Shown here in pieces: positions 26,394-34,853 of a stretch of 64,000 nt of DNA (the stretch's first letter is position 1; each line of letters begins with the position of its first letter). The DNA is from JBQTIY01 sp052387675. GTDB lineage: Bacteria > Planctomycetota > B15-G4. The notes beneath the pieces are model-generated. The model saw only the letters and a list, made by a program, of their open reading frames with translations. It searched no databases and was not told the DNA's origin. Made by a program: the position numbers and the translations under genes. Location: assembly GCA_052387675.1 (NCBI GenBank), contig JBQTIY010000001.1, positions 248,001-312,000 on the forward strand, written 5' to 3'.

Positions 26394-26731
26394 AGTCTGT
26401 TCTGCTGGTCCTGGCCCTGTGCATGACCCTGTCGGCGTGCACTGGACCTTTCAATGCGACAAAGCGGCTCCATAACTGGAACCGCAGCTTCGACGGTTAC
26501 GACGGCTGGGCCGAAGAGGGCGTGTTCCTCCTCTGCTGCATCCTGCCGTATCCGTTGACGGTGCTGGGCGACTCCCTCATCTTCAACTCGGTCGAGTTCT
26601 GGGGCGGGACGAACCCCGTCGCGCCGGCTGGCATGGCAATGGCCAGCGGCGAGATGGACAAGGTCGCCTCGACCTTCGGTGTCCAGCCCGAGGTGCACAC
26701 CGTGGCCATGGGCCCAGTGGCCCTGCGCTAG
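26369..26731 (+). CDS. DUF3332-like small lipoprotein
   Basis: 120 aa from a TTG at 26369, with AAGGAG at 26355-26360 eight bases upstream, so the gene overlaps the ATPase end by 25 bp. A lipoprotein signal (SVLLVLALCMTLSAC) is followed by GPFNATKRLHNWNRSF, LLCCILPYPLTVLGDSLIFNSVEFW and GGTNPVAPAG, which match the DUF3332 pattern (asn-trp-asn, then a hydrophobic hairpin, then SIEFWTG). Function is unknown in the family. A strong intrinsic terminator follows, ending the operon. Confidence 0.75.
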   Translation: MLKSSWKVKSVLLVLALCMTLSACTGPFNATKRLHNWNRSFDGYDGWAEEGVFLLCCILPYPLTVLGDSLIFNSVEFWGGTNPVAPAGMAMASGEMDKVASTFGVQPEVHTVAMGPVALR

Positions 26732-26756
26732 AGCCGTAACACTTCTGTCGGACCCT

Positions 26757-26803
26757 GCGCCCGCGAGGATGGTCAGCCCTTTCTCGCGGGCGCGGTCTTT
26801 TTT
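26757..26803 (+). terminator. Rho-independent terminator after the YhaN/DUF3332 operon
   Basis: GCGCCCGCGAG (26757-26767) pairs perfectly with CTCGCGGGCGC (26783-26793) around a 15-base loop, followed by GGTCTTTTTTTCC. This is the clearest intrinsic terminator in the window and lies 25 bp after the DUF3332 stop, separating it from the efflux operon. Confidence 0.9.
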
Positions 26804-26945
26804 CCAACACTCGCCGAGGGGCGTTTGTGACTCGGCGCCGCGGCTGCGCGGGCGGAGTGCGCGCGCCGCGGGAAGGGCATCGGTTACATTCGCCCTCCCA
26901 GTGCGCATAGACGCACCTGTGCGCAGCCGAGGCCGAGGGAGAGCG

Positions 26946-28592
26946 TTGCCCCAACCCGTCCGATTCGCCGCCTTGGCCGTGCTCGCCGTGTGCTCGGCCG
27001 GCTGCATCCTGAGTCCCGAGCGGGCCGTGCTCGAGGCCGATGCCGAGGTGCTGCCCCTGCTCGCCGAGGCCGAGCAGTCCACGCTCGCGAGCCGCGAGAG
27101 CCAGCTCGAACGGCCGCTGCCCGAGGTCGAGCAGCCCGAGTCGCTGGACGAGGACGCCTTGCCGGCTGAGGTCGAGTCGGAGGATGAGACCTCTGGCACC
27201 AGCGCGGACGGCTCAACGGCCCCCGCGCCGCTGCTGCTGGACTTGCAGGCCTCGCTCGCCCAAGCCTTCCGGACGGGCCGCGACTACCTGAACCAGAAGG
27301 AGTCGCTCTACCAGACGGGCCTCGGTCTCACGCTCACCCGGCACAGCTTCGGCCCGCAGCTCGATGCCACCATCGCGCTGCTCTGGGCCGACTCCGAAAA
27401 CGCCGCCGGAACGAGCACGCTCGGCGGCAGCTTCGGGCTCTCGCAGCGCCTCCACGAGGGCGGCAGTTTCGGTCTCACGACCTCGCTCTCGCGCCTGGCC
27501 ACCGGCGGCAATCTGGGCCCCGGCGTGAACGACCCGGCCTGGAGCTCGGCGGTGAACTTCAGTTTCGATCAGCCGCTGCTGCGCGGTTACGGCCACGAGG
27601 TCAGTCACGAGGCGCTCACTCAGGCCGAACGCAACCTGATCTACTCCGTGCGGGATTTCGAACTCTTCCGCCAGGACCACAGCATCGATATCGCGCGCGA
27701 CCACTTCGATCTGGTGAGTCAGCGCCAGCGCCTGAGCAACTTGGAGCAGAACTACCGCGACGCGCTCTTCGACCGCGACAAGTCCGACGCGCTGCGCCAG
27801 GTGGACAGAAATCGCGACGAGGACGTCTTCTTGGCCCGGCGCCGTTTGATCAATGCCGAGAGCGACGTGCTCGCTGCGCGCGCCGACTACCGCCGCGCCG
27901 TCGACAGCTTCAAGATCCGGCTGGGGCTCTCTACCGATACGCCCGTGGAGATCGCCGACGACAGTCCGCCCTACGAGCCGGTGCGGCTCGATGCCGACTC
28001 GGCGGTGAGTGTGGCCCTGGCCAACCGGCTCGACCTGCGCACGGCCGCCGAACGCCTGCAAGATGACGAGCGCGCCCTGCGCATCGCCGCCGACGGGCTG
28101 CGCCCCGACCTCGGTCTCTCGGTTGACTACGGTCAGGCCGGTGCCGGCAATGCCATTGGCCCGGCCAAGCCCGACGATTGGTCGGCCAGCGCCGGGCTCA
28201 CGCTCTCGCTGCCGCTCAACCGGCAGGCCGAACGCAATGCCTACCGTTCCACGCAGATTGCGCTGGACCGTTCGCGGCGCGACTACGAGCTCTTGCTCGA
28301 CGGCGTGGACCGTGACATTCGCGACCAGTTGCGCCAGCTCCGCCGCATTGAGCAGCAGATCGAACTGCAGATCGAGCAGATCGCGCAGGAGCAGCGCGCC
28401 GTGGCCGTGACCGAGATTCGCTACGAGGCCGGCGACGCCGAGAGCCGCGACCTGCTCGATGCGCGCCAGTCGCTCGTCGATGCGCAGAACGCGCTGATCG
28501 ACCTCAAGGCCAGCCACTACACCTCACGGCTGAGGCTGCTGCGCGACCTCGGCCTGCTCTTCGTCAGCGCAGAAGGGATGTGGCGCCAGTGA
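26946..28592 (+). CDS. TolC-like outer-membrane efflux lipoprotein
   Basis: 548 aa from the TTG at 26946 with GAGGGAG just upstream. A lipobox (AVCSAGC) follows a short signal. After an acidic linker (about 30-90) comes the outer-membrane efflux protein fold: QASLAQAFRTGRDYLNQKE, NFSFDQPLLRGYG, a long helical part with RQRLSNLEQNYRDAL, and the second repeat SVALANRLDLRTAAERLQDDERALRIAADGL. It would form the trimeric outer-membrane channel of the efflux pump encoded by the next three genes. Its TGA overlaps the GTG of the adaptor gene. Confidence 0.85.
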   Translation: MPQPVRFAALAVLAVCSAGCILSPERAVLEADAEVLPLLAEAEQSTLASRESQLERPLPEVEQPESLDEDALPAEVESEDETSGTSADGSTAPAPLLLDLQASLAQAFRTGRDYLNQKESLYQTGLGLTLTRHSFGPQLDATIALLWADSENAAGTSTLGGSFGLSQRLHEGGSFGLTTSLSRLATGGNLGPGVNDPAWSSAVNFSFDQPLLRGYGHEVSHEALTQAERNLIYSVRDFELFRQDHSIDIARDHFDLVSQRQRLSNLEQNYRDALFDRDKSDALRQVDRNRDEDVFLARRRLINAESDVLAARADYRRAVDSFKIRLGLSTDTPVEIADDSPPYEPVRLDADSAVSVALANRLDLRTAAERLQDDERALRIAADGLRPDLGLSVDYGQAGAGNAIGPAKPDDWSASAGLTLSLPLNRQAERNAYRSTQIALDRSRRDYELLLDGVDRDIRDQLRQLRRIEQQIELQIEQIAQEQRAVAVTEIRYEAGDAESRDLLDARQSLVDAQNALIDLKASHYTSRLRLLRDLGLLFVSAEGMWRQ

Positions 28593-30232
28593 AATTCCCC
28601 ATGGTCGTGCTCGTGCTGGTCGGCGTCGGAGGCGCCGCGGCGCTGGCTCTGCGCTCCTTCTCGCCCGACACGGGCGCGGCCGCCGGCGCCGCCACCGAGG
28701 CCTCCTTCACGGCCACGCGCGGCGACCTCATCGTGACGCTCGTGGAGAACGGCGAGCTCGTGGCCAAGGAGGCGCAGAAGCTCTCCACCGGCACCGACAG
28801 CTCCGGCAAGATCACCTTCCTCATCGAGGAGGGCAGGGCGGTGGGCCAGGGCGAAGTACTGGCCCGCCTCGACACCACCGACCTGGAAACCAATGTGCAG
28901 GAGATGGAGCTGGAGATGTCGCGCACGCAGGCCGACCTGGCCTCGGCCCGCACGGAACTGGAGATCCAGCAGACCGACAACGCCGCCAACCGCGAGAAGA
29001 CGGGCATCGCGCTGGCCAAGGCCCAGCAGGAGCTGGACCGCTACCGCGACGGCGACGCGCCCTCCGAGCGCCGCAAGCTCGAAGTGGCCATCAAGGAGGC
29101 TGAAACCAACTACAGCCGCCTCAAGAAGAAGGCTGAGGACAGCCGGCTGCTCTTCGACAAGACCTACATCAGCCGCAGCCAGCTCGAACAGGACGACATC
29201 GAGTTCGAGCGCGCGACGGTGCAGCTCGAGGGCGCGCGCATCGACCTGGAGATGTTCGAGAAGTACACGCTGCCGATGACCATGCGCGAGCGCGAAGTCT
29301 CGGTGCGCGACGCCGAGCGCGAGCGCGACAACGCCGAGCTGCGCGCCGAGTCCACCGTGCGCAACCGCGAAGTCGCCGTGCGCGAGAACGAGCAACGCCT
29401 GAAGATGCAGACCGAGCGCCTGGAGAAGATGCGCTCGGAAGTGGCCAAGATGACCGTCACCGCGCCCAGTCCCGGCATCGTGCTCTACGGCGACCCGAAC
29501 GAGCCCTGGTACCGCGAGAACATCCGGCTGGGCGGCGATGTGTGGGGCGGCATGGTGCTCTTCACCCTGCCCGACCTGCGCGTGATGCAGGTCAAGCTCA
29601 AGATCCACGAGGCCGACATCAACAAGCTCAAGGAAGGGCAGTCGGCCACGGTGACGATGGACACTTACCCCGGCGTGGTGCTCAAGGGCGAGGTGACCAA
29701 GATCGCCTCCATCGCCTCCGGCGCCGACCGCTGGAGCCGCGACTCCGAAGTGAAGAAGTTCGACATCGAGATCACGCTTGAGCGCAACGAGGAGCTCAAG
29801 CTCAAGCCGGGCGTCTCGTCCAAGGCCGAGATCTACGTGGACACGCGGCCGGACGTGGTCCACGTGCCGCTGCAGTGCGTCTTCCTGGAGGAGGGCAAGA
29901 GCTGGGTCTGGGTGCTCGATGCCAACGGCGTGGCCGAACGCGCCGAAGTGAAGACCGGCCTGAGCAATGACAGCTATGTCGAGATCGCCTCGGGCTTGGA
30001 AGCCGGGCGCCGCGTGCTGCTCTACAACCCGCGCTTGCAGGGCGCGGCGGGCAGCAGCGAGGGCGAGGAGGGCGAGGACGCCGAGCAGTCGAAGGACGGC
30101 AAGGGCGAGAAGTCCGGCGGCAAGAAGGGCGACGGCGATTCCGCTCCGAAGGCCGGCGGCACCGATGGCGGCGGCGGCGGCGCAGGCGAGGCCGGCGCGG
30201 CAACTCCCGCCGCCAGCACCTCGTCCACCTGA
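28589..30232 (+). CDS. Periplasmic adaptor (membrane fusion) protein of a MacAB-type pump
   Basis: 547 aa from a GTG at 28589 that overlaps the TolC-like stop (GTGA). One N-terminal membrane anchor (FPMVVLVLVGVGGAAALAL) precedes a lipoyl-like half-motif (GRAVGQGEVLARLDTTDLE), a long charged coiled-coil hairpin (about 105-285), the second lipoyl half (TVTAPSPGIVLYG), and beta-barrel text (LKIHEADINKLKEGQSATVTM, AEIYVDTRPDVV). These link inner-membrane transporter and outer channel. The last 50 residues are an unusual Gly/Ser/Lys/Glu-rich tail (EGEEGEDAEQSKDGKGEK), probably disordered. Confidence 0.88.
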   Translation: MKFPMVVLVLVGVGGAAALALRSFSPDTGAAAGAATEASFTATRGDLIVTLVENGELVAKEAQKLSTGTDSSGKITFLIEEGRAVGQGEVLARLDTTDLETNVQEMELEMSRTQADLASARTELEIQQTDNAANREKTGIALAKAQQELDRYRDGDAPSERRKLEVAIKEAETNYSRLKKKAEDSRLLFDKTYISRSQLEQDDIEFERATVQLEGARIDLEMFEKYTLPMTMREREVSVRDAERERDNAELRAESTVRNREVAVRENEQRLKMQTERLEKMRSEVAKMTVTAPSPGIVLYGDPNEPWYRENIRLGGDVWGGMVLFTLPDLRVMQVKLKIHEADINKLKEGQSATVTMDTYPGVVLKGEVTKIASIASGADRWSRDSEVKKFDIEITLERNEELKLKPGVSSKAEIYVDTRPDVVHVPLQCVFLEEGKSWVWVLDANGVAERAEVKTGLSNDSYVEIASGLEAGRRVLLYNPRLQGAAGSSEGEEGEDAEQSKDGKGEKSGGKKGDGDSAPKAGGTDGGGGGAGEAGAATPAASTSST

Positions 30233-30240
30233 CCCGCTGC

Positions 30241-30990
30241 GTGTCCGCCCCCCAAACTTTGGCTGGCGTTGAACCGGTGACCGGACGCCGCGCCGGTCCG
30301 ATCATCGAGCTACGCGGCGTGGAGAAGGAGTACGGCACGCTCAAGAATCCGCTGCGCGTGCTGCAGGACGTGAACGTCTCCATCCAGGAGGGTGAGTACG
30401 TCGCCGTCATCGGGCCGTCCGGCTCGGGCAAGTCCACCTTGCTCAACATCCTGGGCTGCCTCGACGTGCCGACGCGCGGCCAATACCTGATCGAGGGCGA
30501 GGACGTGGCCGGCTTCGACGACCTGCGCCTCTCGCGCGTGCGCAACGCGCGCATCGGCTTCGTCTTTCAGTCTTTCCAGCTCGTGAGCCACCTCACCGTG
30601 CTGGAAAACGTCGAGTTGCCCCTCTTCTACGGGCGCCAGGCCCGCGCCCCCCGCCGCGTGCGCGCCCGCGCGCTGCTGGCGCAAGTGGGCCTCTCGCACC
30701 GAGAGAGCCATCGCCCCGCCGAACTCTCGGGCGGCGAGCGTCAGCGCGCGGCCATCGCGCGGGCCCTGGCCAACGATCCGGCGCTGCTGCTCGCCGACGA
30801 ACCCACCGGCAACCTCGACTCCGTCACCTCCGGCGAGATCCTCAAGCTCATCGACGAGCTGCACGCCGCCGGCTCCACCATCGTGCTCATCACCCACGAC
30901 CCGAGCATCGCCGCCGCCGCGCCGCGGCGGATCAGTCTGCGCGACGGCCGCGTGGAGAGCGACACCGGCCGGCCGGCGAAGGCCTCGTGA
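30241..30990 (+). CDS. MacB-type ABC transporter ATP-binding protein
   Basis: 249 aa from a GTG eight bases after the adaptor stop. Complete ABC motifs: Walker A GPSGSGKSTLL (about 60-70), Q-loop FVFQSFQLVSHLTVLENVELP, signature LSGGERQRAAIARAL, Walker B ALLLADEPTGNLD, and H-loop VLITHDPS. The LolD/MacB subfamily is indicated by the ADEPTGNLDS phrase and the following permease. It powers the pump from the cytoplasm. Confidence 0.93.
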   Translation: MSAPQTLAGVEPVTGRRAGPIIELRGVEKEYGTLKNPLRVLQDVNVSIQEGEYVAVIGPSGSGKSTLLNILGCLDVPTRGQYLIEGEDVAGFDDLRLSRVRNARIGFVFQSFQLVSHLTVLENVELPLFYGRQARAPRRVRARALLAQVGLSHRESHRPAELSGGERQRAAIARALANDPALLLADEPTGNLDSVTSGEILKLIDELHAAGSTIVLITHDPSIAAAAPRRISLRDGRVESDTGRPAKAS

Positions 30991-32261
30991 ACTACTTCAC
31001 CGAGCTCATCCGCGAGGCGCTGCGCAACCTCGGCCGCCACAAGCTGCGCTCCTTCCTCACCGCGCTGGGCATCATCTTCGGCGTCGCCTCGGTCCTCTCG
31101 ATGATCTCCACCGGCGAGGGCGCGCGCCGCGCGATCCTAGCCCAGATCAACGAGCTAGGCATCCGCAACATCATCGTCAATGCGCGCAAGCCGCCGGCCG
31201 ACCAGCGCGCCGAGACCAGCGGCACGAGCCGCACCGCGCGCTACGGCCTCACCTTCCGCGACGCGCGGCAGATCGCGGAGACCCTGCCCATGGTGGCCGA
31301 GGTCCTGCCGGTGCATGACGTGGAAAAGTGGATCTGGTTCCGCAGCCGCCGCATCGAAGCCAAGGTGCGCGGCGTGACGCCGGCCTACTTCGAGCATCTG
31401 CGCCTCAATCCCTCGCTCGGCCGCGCCATCCTGCCCAGCGACGAGGCCGAGCGTGCGCGCGTCTGCGTCATCCGCGGCCAGCTCCTGCGCGAGGCGCGCT
31501 ACCTCGGCGACCCCTTGCAGCTCGACCTCAAGATCGGCCTGGAATACTTCCGCGTGGTCGGCGTGCTGGAGGATGTGGAGTTCCATAGCCCCAATCGCAT
31601 GGCCCTGGGCATCGACGACCGCGCGCTTGAGGTCTACGTGCCTTACGAAACCGTGCTCGATCGCTTCGGACTGGAGAGCGTCGTGCGCCGCGAAGGAAGC
31701 TTCGAGCGCACGCTCGTCGAGCTGCACCAGATCGTTTGCGTTGTCGACAGCGAAGAAGCCGTGCCCCAGGCCGCCCGCGCCGTACAGGCCATCCTCAGCC
31801 GCTTCCACGACAAGAAGGACTACGAAGTCACGGTCCCGCTCGAACTGCTCGAATCGCGTCGCCGCACGCAGCGCGTCTTCGACATCGTGCTGCCCATCGT
31901 GGCCGGCGTCTCCCTGCTCGTCGGCGGCATCGGCATCCTCAACATCATGCTGGCCAGCATCACCGAGCGCACCCGCGAGATCGGCATCCGCCGCGCGCTG
32001 GGCGCCAGCGGACGCGACATCACCTGGCAGTTCCTGGTGGAGACGGTGACGCTCTCCAGCTTGGGCGGACTGCTCGGCGTGGCCTTGGGCGGACTCGGCG
32101 TCGCGCTGCTGCGCAAGCTCACCGAATGGGACGCGGTCATCACGCCGGAGGCCATCGCGCTGTCCTTGGGTGTCTCGTGTCTCACGGGCGTGGCCTTTGG
32201 GCTGTACCCGGCGAGGAAGGCCGCGGCGATGGAGCCGATTCGGGCGTTGCGGCACGAGTAG
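30987..32261 (+). CDS. MacB-type ABC transporter permease
   Basis: 424 aa from a GTG overlapping the ATPase stop (GTGA). Architecture is MacB_PCD plus FtsX: an N-terminal helix with LRSFLTALGIIFGVASVLSM, a periplasmic domain of about 220 residues (about 50-275), then three helices, with RVFDIVLPIVAGVSLLVGGIGILNIML, ERTREIGIRRALGASGRDI and a final SLGVSCLTGVAFGLYPARKAAAMEPIRAL. This type couples ATP use to mechanical movement of substrates such as peptides or lipopeptides through the TolC channel. Substrate unknown. The composite intergenic repeat begins eight bases after the stop. Confidence 0.92.
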   Translation: MNYFTELIREALRNLGRHKLRSFLTALGIIFGVASVLSMISTGEGARRAILAQINELGIRNIIVNARKPPADQRAETSGTSRTARYGLTFRDARQIAETLPMVAEVLPVHDVEKWIWFRSRRIEAKVRGVTPAYFEHLRLNPSLGRAILPSDEAERARVCVIRGQLLREARYLGDPLQLDLKIGLEYFRVVGVLEDVEFHSPNRMALGIDDRALEVYVPYETVLDRFGLESVVRREGSFERTLVELHQIVCVVDSEEAVPQAARAVQAILSRFHDKKDYEVTVPLELLESRRRTQRVFDIVLPIVAGVSLLVGGIGILNIMLASITERTREIGIRRALGASGRDITWQFLVETVTLSSLGGLLGVALGGLGVALLRKLTEWDAVITPEAIALSLGVSCLTGVAFGLYPARKAAAMEPIRALRHE

Positions 32262-32269
32262 GCTCGCGG

Positions 32270-32612
32270 TGAGCGCTTAGTGCGCCCGCGGCGGGGGCTC
32301 GGCGGTGCCGCTCAGACACCTCGCCGACTCGGCCGATGCGGCCGAGAGGTCGGCTCGGAACTCGCGGCACACCGACACCCGCCGCGTCGCACCCCGCTGC
32401 AATTGTGGCAAGGCAGTTGGCGGACGCAGAGTGCTCTGCCAACGGCGGCGGAAGTGCTGGGCTGCCGATTGTCCGCGGAGCGGCGCGCCCGGGGCTGCAG
32501 AGGCCGGCCTCCACAGCGCTTCGCCAGTGTGAACGAACCACTGCAGGAGTAGTGCCGGGGCGAGCGCGAGGACAGCCGGCCGGAGCAGGCCCCGTGGCAG
32601 CCGCGGAGTGGC
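32270..32612. repeat. Convergent-intergenic composite repeat, copy 2
   Basis: Second copy of the element at 16266. The 151-bp core (32270-32420) contains the same CTCGGCC/GGCCGAG hairpin; the distal block (CGAG-GCGAGGACAG at 32561-32575 and CCCGTGGCAGCCGCGGAG at 32591-32608) ends at the stop of the SppA-type gene. The variable middle is about 140 bp here against about 40 bp in copy 1. No gene is seen in this 351-base gap; the open frame across the repeat is not conserved in a codon-wise manner between copies. Confidence 0.85.
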
Positions 32613-34664
32613 TTAGCGAATCGAGAGCGAGAAGGGCATCAGGCACTGCACGCGGTCGGGGTGCAGGGGCTGGAGTTCGCCGAGCTGGGACTCGACGAGC
32701 TGCAGGAACTCCGGCACGCCGGGCAGGGCGAGCAGGGCCGGCAGTGCGGCGAGGGCCGCGCCGGTGAGCTGGCCGCTGAGCGGGCTGCGCACGTGGGCGA
32801 AATCGCCCATGGCCTCCTGGATGGCTTCCATCATGTTCGGCGGCTCGGGGAGTTCGTGCAGCGGCGCGGCGGCGGTGAGGCCACCGAGCACGGCGGCCAT
32901 GTCGATGGCGTCTTGCAGGCCGCCGAGTTCGTCGACCAGGCCGAGGGCTTCGGCCTGGCGGCCGGTGTAGACGCGCCCGCGCGCGAGCTGCGCGACCTTC
33001 TCGCGCGGCAGCTTGCGGCCGGCGGCGACCTTATCCAGGAACTCGTCGTAGGTGCGCTGCATGATGCGCTGGACGGTCTGGCGCAAGAGCGGCGTGGGGC
33101 CGTGCTTGAGCAGACTGAGCTGATCGCCGTGCGGACCGCGCGCCACGACTTCAACGTTCACGCCGATAGCCGTGAGCGCCTTGCTGAGGTCGGGCAAGAG
33201 CGAGAGCACGCCGATGGAGCCGGTGATTGTGCTGGGCTGGGCGACGATCGCGGTGCAGCCCATGGAGATCCAGTAGCCGCCTGAGCCCGCGACATAGCCC
33301 ATCGAGGAAACGACCGGCTTCTTCTTGGCCTTCACGCGCTCGATGGCGCCCCAGATCGCGTCGCTGGCCAGCGCGCTGCCGCCGGGGCTATTCACGCGCA
33401 GCACGACCGCTTTGCAGTTGTCGTCCTTCTCTACGGTTTCGAGCGCGGCGACGATCGTGTCGCTGCCCATGGTCGTTACGCGGCCGTCCCAGCCGGCTTG
33501 ACTCTTGCCGCTCATGATCGTGCCCGAGGCGTAGACCACCGCGACGTAGGGCTCCTTGGGCGCCTCGAGCTTCGGCGGATTGAGCAGCTTGGGCAGGAGC
33601 GAGAAGATGGCGAAGGGGCTGGCGAGCATGGCCTCGAGGTCCTCGCCCTTGCCCTCGCCGTAGTTCTTGACGAGTTCCACTTCGCCGCCGAAGAGGTCGC
33701 GGACCTGCGCGTCGAACTCGGCCTTGTAGGACACCGCGTCGATGAGGCCGGCCGTACGGGCCGCATCGGGCAGCACGACAACCTGCTTGAAGAGTTCCTC
33801 CAGGGCCGGCCGCGCCATGCGCCGGTTCTGCGCGATCGTGTCGAGCATCTGCCCGTAGAACTCATCGAGCAGCGCGCCGATGGTCTGGCGCTGCTCATCG
33901 CTCATGGTCGAGCGGCCCAGTTCCTCGTAGCCGGTCTTGAAGTCGCCGACGTGCACGACCTCCATGCGCAGCTCGAGTTTGGTGAGCAGGTCCTTGAAGT
34001 ACATGGCTTCGGCGGCAAGACCCTCCAGGCCAATGAGCGCGCCCGGCGGCATGGCGAGGTGGTCGGCCAGCGAGGCGTAGATCAGCGTGCGCTGGTCGAG
34101 CATCTCCTCCCAGCACACGATGCGCTTGCCCGCGGCGCGCACCTGGCGCAGCTCTTCGAGCAGGTCGAGCGAACGCGCGAAGTCAGGCGTGCTGTCAATC
34201 TCGAGCTGCACGCCGGCCACGGTGGGATCGGCGGCGAGCTTCCTGAGCATGAGCAACTGATCGCGGAAGTTTTTCCGCGAGGGACCGAGCGGATTGGGCG
34301 GCGCGGGATCCTCGGAGAGGTTGCCGTTGATCTCCAGCACGACGACGCGCGGCTTGGCCGGAGCTGCGGGCTTCTCGTCGGCGGCCGGCTTCGCCTCGGC
34401 CTTCGGAGCAGCCTTCGCATCCGTCTTGCCATCGGCGGCCATGGCATCGCCGGCGGCCGGCGCGGCGGGAGCGCTGGGCGCCGCGGGAGCTGCCGGCGCG
34501 GCCGGAGCCTTGGGCGCGGCGGCTGCCGCGGGCGCACTCGGCGTGGCACTGGGCACGGGCGGCGCGCCGCGCTCGGGTGAGCCGCAGCTCAGACTGCCCA
34601 GCGTGGCCATAGAAAGGAGAGCGGCGAAAAGAACCGAAGTCGAAACGCTGGACGGACGGGACAT
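32613..34664 (-). CDS. SppA-type (S49) signal peptide peptidase lipoprotein
   Basis: 683 aa from the ATG at 34664. A lipobox (LGSLSC) is followed by an Ala/Pro/Lys-rich linker of about 90 residues. Two S49 domains follow: the first supplies a Lys in VGDFKTGYEELGRSTMS, the second the nucleophile in VLRVNSPGGSALASDAIW with VSSMGYVAGSGGYWISMGC and TITGSIGVLSLLPDL. This is the long, duplicated E. coli-like SppA design, which degrades cleaved signal peptides in membranes. The lipoprotein signal instead of a membrane helix suggests periplasmic or outer-membrane anchoring. A C-terminal 100 residues (about PEPPNMMEAIQEAMGDFAHV onward) is extra. Confidence 0.88.
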   Translation of the reverse strand: MSRPSSVSTSVLFAALLSMATLGSLSCGSPERGAPPVPSATPSAPAAAAAPKAPAAPAAPAAPSAPAAPAAGDAMAADGKTDAKAAPKAEAKPAADEKPAAPAKPRVVVLEINGNLSEDPAPPNPLGPSRKNFRDQLLMLRKLAADPTVAGVQLEIDSTPDFARSLDLLEELRQVRAAGKRIVCWEEMLDQRTLIYASLADHLAMPPGALIGLEGLAAEAMYFKDLLTKLELRMEVVHVGDFKTGYEELGRSTMSDEQRQTIGALLDEFYGQMLDTIAQNRRMARPALEELFKQVVVLPDAARTAGLIDAVSYKAEFDAQVRDLFGGEVELVKNYGEGKGEDLEAMLASPFAIFSLLPKLLNPPKLEAPKEPYVAVVYASGTIMSGKSQAGWDGRVTTMGSDTIVAALETVEKDDNCKAVVLRVNSPGGSALASDAIWGAIERVKAKKKPVVSSMGYVAGSGGYWISMGCTAIVAQPSTITGSIGVLSLLPDLSKALTAIGVNVEVVARGPHGDQLSLLKHGPTPLLRQTVQRIMQRTYDEFLDKVAAGRKLPREKVAQLARGRVYTGRQAEALGLVDELGGLQDAIDMAAVLGGLTAAAPLHELPEPPNMMEAIQEAMGDFAHVRSPLSGQLTGAALAALPALLALPGVPEFLQLVESQLGELQPLHPDRVQCLMPFSLSIR

Positions 34665-34853
34665 ACGCGGCTCCGCGGGGCTGAGGCGTCCCCTCGGACG
34701 CCGGAGAGATGAGGGGCGCATCCTACGTTTCTCGGCTGGCGGCGTCAGCGGGGTCGCGTGACGCGGCGGTGGCGCATGCCGACATTGCAGGAGGCATCGG
34801 CCAGAGACGCCGCGCTGTGCCGCGAGGTGCCTGGAAGCGCCGCAAGGCGCGAA

